A stretch of 20,785 bases of DNA from contig CAXKVR010000793.1 of the NCBI GenBank assembly GCA_964058845.1, forward strand, positions 1 through 20,785, written 5' to 3'. Position 1 is the first letter of the stretch. Each line of letters opens with the position of its first letter. The stretch comes from Carex sylvatica. Taxonomy: Eukaryota > Streptophyta > Magnoliopsida > Poales > Cyperaceae. The notes under the pieces were generated by a model that worked only from the letters and a program-made list of their open reading frames with translations, was not told the DNA's origin and ran no database searches. Positions 10,123 to 20,742 of this stretch are shown here, in pieces. The position numbers and the translations under genes are program-made.

Positions 10123-10635
10123 CTCATTAAAAGCTTCACACGGAAAAATTCCGCAGAGAATAGCATTCCACTGAGTCCGTGTCCCCTCAGGTTACCTGAG
10201 ATACAATTTAACAAAATAAATGCTCCAGATTAATTCCAGTCAAATCAAATTCAATCCGATGCCATGGAGACTGTAAGGGGTATGCTTTGAGATTCGTGTC
10301 ATTTGAAGAGAACGGTCTGGATTTATAACTTCCACCTCAATTGCACCTTATTTGGATGAGTAGTGATGTCCTGGTATGTCGTCCTTGTTCTGCTTTGAAA
10401 AGTACGCAATGCGTTGGAAAGGATATTCATTCATTGATATAGAGTGAGCTAGGGTGTTCTTAATCCTTTCAACGGAACTAATTCCGCTCTGAACAGAATT
10501 TTATTATTTATTTGTATTGAGATTCGTGTATAAAAAAATTCAACGCTTAAATTTGAAATAACAGAGTCATGCTCTTCTATTTGAAGAGCAACGAAGTTGG
10601 TTTCTCTTTCAATAAGGCTAGAATGCATATCATCT

Positions 10636-10824
10636 GCATTAACTCAAAAACAATCTTTTTAGTTAATAAATCTTAATTATTTGATTTTAAATGGAACTAA
10701 TTCGAATTCTGCCTATGACATAGAGGGCCCTTAAATATTAGTGCAGATCTAATTCGTACGAATTTTAAAATAGATTGGACGGTTGAGATTTATTAACTCA
10801 GAAGATTCCCTTTTGAGTTAATGC
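10636..10824. mobile_element. MITE-like inverted repeat
   Basis: Left arm 10636-10676 begins GCATTAACTCAAAA and ends GTTAATAAATCTTAA. Right arm 10783-10824 is its near complement, with a few substitutions. Weaker pairing continues outward to about 10620 and 10846. It noncodes and directly abuts the next element. Confidence 0.55.
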
Positions 10825-10846
10825 CAAGGATACAAATTCATGAGGA

Positions 10847-11263
10847 TAGGGGTGGCAACGAATTGTGCTCATCTTGAACTTGTCATGAGTTGGCTCATCT
10901 GAGTCATGAGTAAGCTGATATCAAGGTCCGAGCTGAAATATCAGCTTGATATCGTTACGAGTTGGACTGAGCTGGCTCGCAAGGTCTGGTTGTATTTTAT
11001 TTTAAGAAGAATATAAATTCTACAAACTTTTTAAACCGAGCTAAATCGAGCTGGGCAGTATAAAATGTACATATTCATATAAATTCATAAATTGATGTCT
11101 AGCTGAGCTAGCGAGCAAGCTAGATCCCAGCTTGAACTCGTTAATTCTAGAACGAGACAGTGCCGAGCTGGCTCGTTAACAGCTCAATTCAGTAACGAGC
11201 GAACTATTAGCGAGCGAGTCACAATTGAGTCACGAGCTACGAACTTTTTTTATTAGCACCTCA
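10847..11263. mobile_element. GAGCT-rich element starting TAGGGGTGGCAA (hAT-like, nonautonomous or truncated)
   Basis: The left end TAGGGGTGGCAACGA resembles the terminus of a common plant family of nonautonomous hAT-like repeats. The interior is rich in GAGCTNG and CTCGTTA words (for example GAGCTGGCTCG twice), typical of that family. The right end is uncertain: a degenerate complement, TTAGCACCTCA, lies at 11253-11263. No flanking duplication was found. Confidence 0.5.
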
Positions 11264-11283
11264 TTATTTCAAAATTTTGATTT

Positions 11284-11378
11284 TATTACTAATTTCTACA
11301 AAATTCATATATTACCGCGTGTTGCGCATGATCATACTATTGATTTCAACAAAATTCATATGTTATTATGTGTTGCGG
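11284..11378. repeat. 52-bp tandem duplication, two copies
   Basis: Copies begin near 11284 and 11336 and share ATTTCWACAAAATTCATAT and GTGTTGCG. The duplication explains the two overlapping short open frames here, which are not genes. Confidence 0.75.
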
Positions 11379-11476
11379 GTCCTGCACAAGCTCAGAGTTG
11401 CTCATGAGTTTTTTCTGTTTTCAATAAAACTAAATCTGGAGCTTGTGAGACCCACAGCATCTTAAGCTAGCCACGC

Positions 11477-13243
11477 AGACATTTTTATTTTTACCCAATT
11501 AACAAAATATTTTAATAATAATAACTAATATTTTTAAAACTACTCAAACCGTAGAAAAATTCCACGGCTTGAAATTTTAATTCCAAACCGTGAAAAAACT
11601 CCACGGTTCCAAAAATTTTTTTTTTTACAAAACAGAATTATTTATTTATTTATTATTTTTTGAATTAAAATATTAGAAATATTGAATATATTTCATTGAA
11701 AATAGATATAATACCTTATAATTTGATTTATTAGAAAGACTGTAACAAATAACCTGGATCAACACTTTTCAGATCGGATTTTTCGCGGCTGTAAGAAAAA
11801 TTAATATATTTCATTATGTGTTATTGTAAAAAAAAAATGCTTGAATTCTGAGTTATTGATCCCGATTCAAAAGTCACTTCTAGGTAATACATAAAATATT
11901 GTCATCCTTGTAGTACATTTAATTTCTAAAAAGTTATATCTATTTTGAATTTTTTTTTTGAATAACGATCATTAAATAACTTAAAGTTTTTATTTTTTTC
12001 AAAAATAGATACAACTTTTTAGAAATTAAATGTACTAGAACGATAACAATATTTTATGTATTGCCTAGAAATGACTTTTGAACCAGGATCAATAACTTAG
12101 AATCCAAGTATTTTTATTTTTTTACAATAACACATAATGAAATATATTAATTTTTCTTACAACCGCGAAAAATCCGGCCTGAAAAATGTTGATCCGGGTT
12201 ATTTGTTACAGTCTTTCTAATAAATCAAATTATATTGTATTGCATCTATTTTCAAATAAATATATTCAATATTTCTAATATTTTAATTCACAAAAAAAAA
12301 TTATGTTTTGTAAAAAAAAGAAGAAGCCAAAACCGATTACTTAATTCATTGAAACCGGTAACCGGTTTTATTTTTTTTTGTTTTTTTTTTTACAAAACAA
12401 AAATTTTTATTTATTTTTTATTTTTTGTATTGAAATATTAGAAATGTTGAATATATTTCTTTGAAAATATATAGAATACAATATAATTTGATTTATTAGA
12501 AAGACTGTAGCAAATAACCCGGATCAATATTTTTAAGGCCGGATTTTTCGCAGATGTAAAAAAAATTAATATATTTATTTATGTGTTATTGTAAAAAAAT
12601 AAAAATGCTTGGATTCTGAGTTATTGATCCCGGTTCAAAAGTCACTTCTAGGTAATACAGAAAATATTATTATCCTTCTAGTACATTTAATTTCTAAAAA
12701 GTTGTATCTATTTTTGAAAAAAAAACAAATTTTTTAAGTTATTTAATGATTGTTATTCAAAAAGAATTCTCAAAATAGATACAACTTTTTAGAAATTAAA
12801 TGTACTAGAAGGATGACAATATTTTCTGTAATACCTAGAAGTGACTTTTGAATTGGAATCAATAATTCATAATCCAAGCATTTTTATTTTTTTACAATAA
12901 CACATAATGAAATATATTAATTTTTCTTACAGCCGCGAAAAATCCGACCAGAAAAGTGTTGATCCGGGTTATTTGTTACCGTCTTTCTAATAAAGTAAAT
13001 TATATTGTATTTTATTCATTTTTAAAGAAATATATTCAACATTTCTAATATTTCAATTCAAAAAATAAAAAATTATGTTTTGTAAAAAAAAAAAAAATTA
13101 GAACCATGGAATTTTTTCACGGTTTGAAATTAAAATTTCAAGCCGTGAAATTTTTTTACGATTTGAATAGTTTTAAAAATATTCCTAAACCATGGTTATT
13201 ATTATTAAAATATTTGATTAATTGGGCAAAAATAAAAATGTCG
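11477..13243. mobile_element. Nested palindrome: two inverted copies of a long-TIR (foldback/MITE-type) element
   Basis: Four arms alternate in orientation: about 11477-11970, 11980-12352, 12361-12740 and 12750-13243. Each half is a hairpin. Shared arm words include TTTTTCGCGGCTGTAAG (arm 1) with its complement in arms 2 and 4, AAAAGTCACTTCTAGGTA, and TACATTTAATTTCTAAAAAG. The loop of the second half (TTAAGTTATTTAATGATTG) is the complement of the loop of the first, so half 2 is an inverted copy of half 1. The axis is the near-palindrome AACCGGTAACCGGTT at 12353-12367. Outer ends match as GACATTTTTATTTTT on both sides, next to small CCGTGGA/TCCACGG hairpins. No transposase and no clear target duplication are seen. 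Confidence 0.85.
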
Positions 13244-13256
13244 GCTACCCACGTGA

Positions 13257-15175
13257 TAACATTTGATTTTTGCATGAATCAATGGTAAAATGCAAATTTC
13301 GAGATATTAGACTGGTAACTAATTTTTTTGTCAAAGAGGTTAGCTTAAATTTCAGGGTGTTCTTAATTTTACAATCCGAACCGTTCGGCTTTATCTCTAC
13401 ATAAAAAAAAATTAAACAGTCAATCTCAACCGTTTAACTTCATCTTCATTTAAAAAAAAAATATTGAAATCAAATTTTATATATTTTTTTAAGAATTATG
13501 TAACTATTTTTTTTAGAATATCACAACTTTCGGATGGTCCGAAATTCTAAGATCAACTGATTTTCTACCTATATTCAAAAATAATTAAAAAGATCTAAAA
13601 AAATGTAAAATTTTATTTTTCAGTGTATTTGTATATAAAAATCATGTTAATCGATTTTGAATTTACTTTTGAACTTAAAATAAAATATGTACATTCTCAG
13701 CACAGTTGATTTAGAATATGTATATTCTTAGAGCGTGCTCCACAAAACCTTTGCATAGAGGGATGGAACGGAAAGACAAGGGATCGGTGACCATTTACTT
13801 TATCTACACTCTGATTTGGGAGTGACAAAATTCGAAACTTTTTTACAATGAGTTCTCCCTTTCTCCCCTTTGCTCCCCTTCAATTCTTCTCTCATTTTTC
13901 TCTTTTGGAGCAGAAAAACGATCTCGGTCAAGTTTGATATGGTCGCTCTTCACCTTCTCTCCCTTCTCTTTCCTTTAATGACATTCTCTTCACCTCCTCT
14001 GAAGCACAACTTGCAGTCTTCCTCTTTATTAGAATGTATGACAAAGTAGATTGTCAATTTTGTAAAAATAGGACGAACTTTAAAATAAATAAATTTGAAC
14101 TTCGTAGCTTATCTCATATTAATTAAACAATCTAAAGAAAAGAAAATGGGTATAAGGAGATTTTTATATGTTCGATATTTAGATTTTCAAATCAAACTAA
14201 ACTGTTTTGTAGTTTATTTGTCAGATATTCGATATGAAACACGTAGTATAAATTAATGCCTGACGGTTTAGGAATTGAGATCAACAAAAATGAAGACAAA
14301 AAAAAGCTCTGCTGCTGCAATTTATTTGAGACTAAAGCCTTAGTGTGGTTGTTACTATTAATGAAAAAGATAATTCGACATGTATGTTTTTTTTGTTCAT
14401 TAATAATTTTACTGTACAAAAATAAACATTTCTATCTAATTAATATTAATTAATCGATTTACACAAATATTAATATACTTCTATCATATTAAATATTTTT
14501 TATTATTTTTATGACCAAATATTTAAAGAATAATGTTTGATATTCATTTTACAAATTTAAAATTTTAGTTAATAAATTAATAAGATATTAGAGCAAAAAG
14601 GCCTCCAAAAAGAAGTAAAAAAAAATAAAGCTTTCAAATAAGTGATTCTCCAAGAATAAAAAGTTACAAAAAATACTTTTGATAAATTACATCAATTCAG
14701 AGTCGAGCAAGTAATCTAGTACATATCAAAATCATGTTGTACAAAAATAGAGAAACTGACATGCTACATTATTATTTGTTCGGTGTGTATTCCCCTCTCT
14801 AATTCCTATTAAACGATTTTATTGAGTATATCCATTCATTCAATATTTTATATTTTTATTTTATTTATTATATTATATATTTTTTTCGTTGAAATAAAAA
14901 TTACACACGTGATTCTTGATTCAAGTAGGATATCATCAACGTCGTCGTCATAATATGTTGTAATACTTGAAATTTATATTCAATACTGATTGCTAAAATT
15001 TATATTCGAACATTTATGATCTCCGATTATAATGCGAATACTTCAATGAAATTTTTATAAATAAAATATAATAAATAAATATAAAAAATGAAAGTTGAAA
15101 CATACGGTCAAAAGACAAAATATTTATCCGTACCTTGTGACATCTAAGAAAAAGAATTCAGAGAAAAATATTGTC
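13257..15175. other. Gene-free AT-rich stretch
   Basis: No supported gene is seen. It holds poly-A and poly-T runs, TE-like remnants around 13370-13560 (words such as CTCAACCGTT and CGAACCGTTCGG) and a pyrimidine-rich block at about 13850-14020. Short open frames at 14192-14453 on both strands are chance frames in AT-rich DNA. Confidence 0.6.
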
Positions 15176-15184
15176 ATGCTAAAT

Positions 15185-15692
15185 AAGGGTGTTAATCGGA
15201 TCCAATTTAATTAGTTTTAAACCGAATCAAGAGAATTTGAATTAAACGATTCAGTTTTATTTGTTTAAATGGTTCAATTTGGTTCCTCTTTTAAACTCAT
15301 TTAAGTGTTCAGTTCGGTTCATAAATTATTAAAACCGTAAGACCGAATCTATCGAAAGAGGAGTATAATTCTTTTGAGTCTATACAAAATAATTATTAAT
15401 GTTTTCTTTCTCTTTGAGTATGGAAATCACTAAACCCTAAAGCCAATTTTTTTTTGAGATAAATAATTCTTTTGAGTATATAAATAAGTTAAAAACTAAC
15501 AAATATTTTTATTAATTTTCTTATTTTGATTTAAACGAACAAACTGAAATTTGATTTATTTTGTTTAATTTTAATTCAGTTGATTTATAGTGGTCGATTA
15601 TATTACATTTTTAAAAACCGAATATAATTTAATTTGTTATTTTGTTTTAATTTTAATCGAACCGAACCAAACCAAACCAACAAACACTCCTA
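15185..15692. mobile_element. 508-bp hAT-like nonautonomous element
   Basis: It is flanked by the direct repeat ATGCTAAAT at 15176-15184 and 15693-15701 (8 bp is usual for hAT; the ninth base may be chance). The ends are AAGGGTGTTAATCGG and, read inward from the right, TAGGAGTGTTTGTTGG, both eroded forms of the TAGGGGTGTT terminus common in plant hAT-like MITEs. The interior is rich in CCGAAC and GGTTCGGT words and codes for nothing. Confidence 0.8.
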
Positions 15693-15701
15693 ATGCTAAA
15701 T

Positions 15702-16990
15702 GGCATGTAAGGATATAAATATTGCCACGTCCTTAATTAGATGAAGTTATTTTTTTATCTTAGGAACATCAATGCTTCATATATTTTTTAATTAAAAATA
15801 CAAACTCGTGAAAAAAAATTCTTCGGGACGTAATTTGTTGTTGTGGTTTTTAAAATTAGAAGTATTTCATGTATATTTTCAAAAATCTCGAAATTATATA
15901 TTTTCTTCTCTAAAATTTGTATTATCACATTTATTCTTTTAAATTTCAATATTCATCAATTTACTCAATTTATTAACTTTTCTATTAAAACTAATTTTAA
16001 ATTTATAAAGTACTCAATATACTCTTTATTAAATTAAATAAAAATATATAGTTTGTGTAAGAAAAATATTATATCTTCTAATTGATCGATTTATGAGAAT
16101 AAATGATTAATGTATCTACTTGTAAGTGTAACGCATATACAGTGACATTTAAACATAGACTTGTGTGCGGCACATGTAAGAAAATGAACTATTTGCTCTC
16201 ACAACCAACCAACTAGAAGACTATATGTTTCTCTTAATTAGACTGCATAAATTTTTATTCTTTTAATAAAGGTAACATGGATACGTTATAAATTTAAAAT
16301 GAGTTTTAATAGATAAAAAAAATTGATTAAATTTGTGAGTTTTTGAAATTTAGATGGGTAAATACGATATTATGAATTTTAGAGGGAAAATTCATAATTT
16401 TGAGATTTTTTTAAGAGGTATAATGAAGTTCTTCATGAAAAATTATAAGGGGCGTTATTTTAAGGGCATATAATACTTTTTTGAGAGCTAAAGATGATTT
16501 TTTTGCTTAATCCCAGTTTTGCCTCAATTAATAACTTTTTATTTTGAAAGAATTAGAATTACTTTTTGCTGCAGAGGAAACAATTAGCGCACCCGATAAT
16601 TTTATATTAATTTTTTTTTTCAATGAAAAATAGTAATTATATTTAATGAAAAAATAGATGTGATCTTTTGTGGCTTCGATCAATCATGTAACAATAATGT
16701 AAACTCGTATTTTTCAGATGAAAGATGAAAGTTAAATATTTTAATTTAAATATTTATAAAAGATTAATAAACTGAATTTTTAACATGTGACACCACAAAC
16801 ACTATTTTCGTTGCTTTTTCTAGACAATCATAAGTCTGCGTTGCTCATATTTCTGAAGAAAGATAACATGTACGCGGACAATACATTGATTTGATAAAAA
16901 AATATATATATTATAAAAATTCCTTCAATCCCCGCATTAATTATATTTTTTCTCTAATAACAATTCCCGCTAATAGATGTTTATCTATTT
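15702..16990. other. Gene-free AT-rich stretch
   Basis: I see no gene, RNA or complete element. The only frame of some length (15843-16037, +) is a low-complexity I/F/N-rich chance frame. A sequence at about 16470-16495 (TTTTTTGAGAGCTAA) recalls the end of the 8218-9123 foldback element but is too short to call. Confidence 0.6.
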
Positions 16991-17262
16991 ATTAATGTTT
17001 AAAAAAATATTTATTATTAATTATGATAAGTATTTATCATTGTCTCTAACATAATGGTACTTTGATTTGATTAAACACTACTTATTAATAAGTTCAATAA
17101 CAAAGTTCAATAACAAAGTTCAAGAAAATATTTATCATTGATAAGTATTTATCATTTTCTCTGATATGATGATACATTTATTTGATTAAACATTGCTTAT
17201 TGACAAGTTCAAAAACAAAGTTAAAAAAATATATTTATCATTGTTTTTGACAAGTATTTATC

Positions 17263-17267
17263 ATTAT
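17263..17267. repeat. Target-site duplication, left copy (ATTAT)
   Basis: Five bases directly before the LTR 5' end; identical to 18372-18376. Confidence 0.9.
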
Positions 17268-17546
17268 TGTTGGCTTTTGAAAGTCCTCGACTTATCTATT
17301 TGACTAGATTTGTAAAACATACATAATTGCATTTTACAGTTTTTCTCTTGAGTATCTGTGCAGGTTCATAACAAGTGAAGGACTAGTAATTACACATCAA
17401 GGATAAATTAATACACTGCAATATAACATCATGGATGTGGTCATGAAGACACAAGACACTGGATAGCAAAAATATTAACTCAAGATTAAGGATAACATAT
17501 ATGTAAGATTGGTAAAATAAGCTTGAGATTGACCTAAGTGAGGCTT

Positions 17547-17776
17547 ACCGTTGTAATGGTCCAGTGACCGTTATAACAGAATAAATAAATCTTGTACAAA
17601 TTCCGTGACGCATAAAATAAGATTTAGCTTCACGTAACGCTAATCCTTTCAGAGGATTTTCGTGGTGGGAACCGTTGTGACGGTCATCTACACATTATCA
17701 ACAGTGACCACTGTTACACTCCAAACCACTCCGATTGACCTGCCGTTGTAACGGTTCCCTTTACCGTTACAACGGT
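17547..17776. promoter_or_regulatory. Four palindromic AACGG (MYB / MSA-like) motifs in the LTR U3
   Basis: The 14-mers ACCGTTGTAATGGT (17547-17560), ACCGTTGTGACGGT (17671-17684), GCCGTTGTAACGGT (17742-17755) and ACCGTTACAACGGT (17763-17776) are inverted repeats of ACCGTT/AACGGT with a 2-bp spacer. Another half-site lies at about 17566. The last two sit about 35-65 bp upstream of the TATA box. AACGG is the core of the mitosis-specific MSA element bound by plant MYB3R factors and of other MYB sites. Confidence 0.55.
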
Positions 17777-17808
17777 TAGCACCATTTACTTCTTTTTTAT
17801 CAGTTCTC

Positions 17809-17816
17809 TATAAATA
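17809..17816 (+). promoter_or_regulatory. TATA box of the LTR promoter
   Basis: TATAAATA inside CTCTATAAATAGAAG, downstream of the palindromic motifs and in the expected part of the LTR. Confidence 0.75.
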
Positions 17817-18371
17817 GAAGCTATACCAAGGTTTGGAGTATCACTCTAGCCGCCTCCAACTTTAATATTTTGTATTTATAGATCTAGAGAAAATCGTTAT
17901 TGCTTGTGCACTCTAACTTCAATATACACAATCAATCTCAAACTTATTCAATCAATCAACCAACTCCTAGAGTGATCGTGCGTGATCGAATTATTTACTA
18001 CTTTGAGCCTTGTGCTCATCTTGCAATCCTTGAAGTCCTTGCGACTCAGATTGTCCTGTTAGGGCCGTGTAACTTCCTAGAATAATTGTAAGGGCTCATC
18101 GGTTTCACCTTGTACTTCTTTCTCATTGGATAAAGAAAGATGCGCCATCTAGAAGGTCGTGAGCCCCGAAGACGTAGGCATTAGCGCCAAACTCCGTAAA
18201 CAACTATTATGTCAAGTGTCTCTAAACTATACTATTTACTTTACATTTAGTTTAGGATAAAGTTATTCTAGTTTTCGCCAAGAATAACTTATAGACATGT
18301 TTGAATATTATTACTTAGATTAAAAATATAAAAAGCCTATTCACCCCCTCTAGGTGTCTTTGGGACCAACA

Positions 18372-18376
18372 ATTAT
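18372..18376. repeat. Target-site duplication, right copy (ATTAT)
   Basis: Five bases directly after the LTR 3' end CCAACA; identical to 17263-17267. Confidence 0.9.
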
Positions 18377-18690
18377 GTCTGAGAAGTATTTATCACTGCC
18401 ACTGACATAAACATTGATTTGATTAAACATTACTTATTAACTAGTTCAAGAACAAAGTATTTATTTTTGTATCATCAAGTATTTATCTATGTAACATAAA
18501 ATATTTATCTAATATATTTAAGTCACATATGTTTTACTGAAGGTTTCAATTATGTCTGAGAAGTATTTATCATTGATGTTTTACTGAAAGTTGCAATTAT
18601 GTCTGAGAAGTATTTATCCATGTAGCATAAAGTATTTATCCATGTAACATAAAGTATTTATCATTATGTCTGCGAAGTATTTATCATTGG

Positions 18691-19380
18691 ATGAGGAGAT
18701 TATTTATTTAATAGTTCCCAGTTGTGTTGGGATGATAAAAAAAAGAAAATTTTGTACAGAGATAACTTATGGATTGATTTATTATTTCATAAATAGAGAT
18801 CATTGCATATGGATTAATACTTACAAATTCAACATAAATACTTTCATGTTTCAAGTTAAACACTAACGGTTTACTAACAGTTTATTAATGATTGAGCGGT
18901 CCCCCATAATTTTTATGACAGTTTGTGCGGAATTTTTTGCGGAGATAAAGATGCAGAGATTGTTATCATGATAGAAAAAGAGTATAATTAATTTTATTAA
19001 ACTATTGTTGTAATATTTTTTTTTTTCAAGTGAGGTGCATGCATGACTAGCAAAGCATAAGACATCGAAGTATGCCGAACAAATATTGTCATGGGTCCGT
19101 TATACTGACGGAGCAATTACTTCTAATAGTTTAGCATTATTAAATTACCAGTGTGTTTCATATTAAGTTCTACCATGAACAATTTACTACAAGGATTCGC
19201 TATTTAGAACATCATTGAAAACATAGTTTGCAATTCTCATCCCTTATTTTTATTATTTAATATTTTTATTGTCATTATTTAGTTTACAACAAAAATTCCA
19301 TAATATTAACAATAGCCAAAACAATTGAATATACTAATTTCCTTTTAATTTGGTTTATTAGTATTTGGAGTATAACCCCC
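18691..19380. other. Gene-free AT-rich stretch
   Basis: I see no gene or recognisable element. The frame at 18666-18866 (+) begins inside the minisatellite and has no protein features. Confidence 0.6.
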
Positions 19381-19383
19381 TTA

Positions 19384-20061
19384 GGGTATGTCTGGTTGGA
19401 GTGAGAGTATGTTATTTTTTGGAACAAAATTGTTTGGAATAGCTTGTTCTATGTGGGTACATTTGGATGAAAGCTAAAATAGCTAGAATAGTGAAATTTG
19501 AAAATAGTAAATGATAATAGGAAAAAATAGTAATTTTCAGATTAGTATGAAAATTGTGCTATTCGGATTAGTAAAAATGTTGTTTGGATTGTATATTTGG
19601 AATAGTGAATAGTTGTAACCGATAAAAAAATAGTATTACCAAGGTGATAATTAAGAGAAAAGATATGCAAATGGGGTCTCAAACAAATTGTCACGGCATG
19701 GAGATAACAGAAATGGTGTCAATTTTATCATTTTGGGACCGTGTTGGAGGAAATCTGAGAAAGAAATATTTTTTTCTCTCTCTTTTTACACTTTCGAATA
19801 GTAGCTATTCCAATATTTACATGGAATAGAAAATAGCAACTATTCTCACTATTTCGAATAGCAAAAATATTGTTTGAATGCATATTGCTATTCTGAATAG
19901 CCTCTATTCTCGAATAACTCTCTAATCTTGATTAGGATTGAATAGTTAGAATAGGAAATCTAAGTCTTTTGTCTTATTATAATATTATATTCTTAATTTT
20001 TTTTTTTAACTATTCAACAAATAACAAAAGAGCTATTCTTATTTTTCAGCCCAACATACTC
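19384..20061. mobile_element. 678-bp PIF/Harbinger-like nonautonomous element
   Basis: Flanked by the 3-bp duplication TTA at 19381-19383 and 20062-20064. The termini are GGGTATGTCTGGTTG and, read inward from the right, GAGTATGTTGGGCTG, imperfect inverted repeats in the style of PIF/Harbinger (Tourist) ends. The interior is full of the word GAATAG and its complement CTATTC (more than fifteen occurrences), giving many small hairpins. There is no transposase; the frame 19644-19829 is not convincing. Confidence 0.7.
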
Positions 20062-20065
20062 TTAT

Positions 20066-20280
20066 GGCCATGTTTGGTTGTGGAATAAGAAGTGGAGTAA
20101 ACCCTTTACTCCACGCTTAGGGAGCCAAACGAAGAGTAAATAGAAGGAGTAAGATGGAGTAAGAGGTGAGCTAAACCGGAGTAACTTACTCCACCTAGAG
20201 AGATGGTTTAGCTTACTCCACCTTAGTTTGGAGTAAACAATTTACTTCGGATTAAAGTTACTCCACAACTAAACATGGCC
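20066..20280. mobile_element. 215-bp MITE (Tourist-like) abutting the previous element
   Basis: The terminal inverted repeats are GGCCATGTTTGGTTGTGGA at the left and, inward from the right, GGCCATGTTTAGTTGTGGA (one mismatch). A 3-bp duplication TAT lies at 20063-20065 and 20281-20283. The interior is built of GGAGTAA and TTACTCC words and folds on itself. Three-base duplication and termini suggest the Tourist group, though TAT rather than TTA/TAA leaves some doubt. Confidence 0.75.
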
Positions 20281-20382
20281 TATATGTTTTGTTGCTTAAG
20301 AATATATACAACAACACGGAATATTAGTGTCCACGAAAAGCAATTCGCACATATGACATCTATCAATTATCAAGTGATGGTC

Positions 20383-20475
20383 TTTAGTTGTTAAATTGAA
20401 TAAATATTAAAAAATTTAGTTGTTAAATTGGATAAATATTAAAAAATTTAGTTGTTAAATTGAATAAATATTAAA
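20383..20475. repeat. 32-bp tandem repeat, about 2.9 copies
   Basis: Units start at 20383, 20415 and 20447, each reading TTTAGTTGTTAAATTGRATA then AATATTAAA. The copies are nearly identical, so the expansion looks recent. Confidence 0.9.
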
Positions 20476-20713
20476 TTTTTGCATGGCTTGCAATATTTTT
20501 TGAAATCGGATTGAGAGATTTTTTATGAATGTTTAAAGTTGAGAAGTTTAACTTGATCTTTATCTCAAAAACGTGAATATACACTAAATCATATGGTAAC
20601 AATTGATGGTTGATGTCACAAAAGTTGCATCTGTCTTTTTTTTTTTTTTTCTAATAAGTTATTTTTATATTTCATTAGTAACTTCCTTTATTAACATTCT
20701 CAATTAATGAGAT

Positions 20714-20742
20714 AGATATAAGAGAGAGACAGAGAGAGAATA
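20714..20742. repeat. GA-rich microsatellite
   Basis: An AGAGAGAGACAGAGAGAGA tract near the right edge, in AT-rich DNA with no gene; a poly-T run lies at about 20636-20651. Confidence 0.7.

Larger units (their letters stand above)
17268..18371 (+). mobile_element. Solo LTR of an LTR retrotransposon (Copia-like)
   Basis: This 1104-bp unit starts TGTTGG and ends CCAACA (perfect 6-bp terminal inverted repeat, TG...CA) and is flanked by identical 5-bp duplications ATTAT. Oriented plus: TATA box TATAAATA at 17809-17816, giving a transcription start near 17840 and a U3 of roughly 570 bp. The U3 carries four copies of a 14-bp palindromic motif of ACCGTTGTAACGGT type. The 3' part (GAGCCCCGAAGACGTAGG and TATTCACCCCCTCTAGGTG) has the wording of plant Copia-type LTR ends. 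There is no primer-binding site, gag-pol or second LTR next to it, so it is the product of LTR-LTR recombination. Copia assignment is from recall of LTR style and is less certain than the LTR call. Confidence 0.92.
17027..18690. repeat. Degenerate minisatellite array built on AAGTATTTATC, interrupted by a solo LTR
   Basis: About eleven copies of AAGTATTTATC(ATTG) occur at 17027-17267 and 18372-18690. Left of the LTR they sit in ~110-117-bp units that also contain TTTGATTAAACA, CTTATT and AAGTTCAA (starts near 17028, 17144 and 17252). Right of it there is a further unit, then a 47-bp unit (ATGTTTTACTGAA, then ATTATGTCTGAGAAG) present twice at about 18529-18620. No coding potential. Confidence 0.8.

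Noticed and set aside
10449..10470. Shared word AGGGTGTTCTTAAT here and near 13357 as ends of one large element
   Set aside because: The match is too short, both copies have the same orientation, and no target duplication supports a border.
11225..11465. Two overlapping short frames, plus strand
   Set aside because: They arise from a 52-bp tandem duplication of AT-rich DNA; no protein features.
12235..12441. 68-aa F/K/I-rich frame
   Set aside because: It lies inside the nested palindrome and is low-complexity translation of poly-A/T.
13850..14020. Pyrimidine-rich block as a gene promoter or leader
   Set aside because: No TATA box at a proper distance and no frame follows; it resembles a decayed repeat more than a promoter.
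17268..18371. Complete LTR retrotransposon
   Set aside because: Only one LTR is present, target duplications sit directly on both of its ends, and no gag or pol sequence is nearby.
17027..18690. CRISPR-like or centromeric satellite array
   Set aside because: Repeat units vary in length and sequence and are degenerate, and this is plant nuclear DNA; a local minisatellite explains it.
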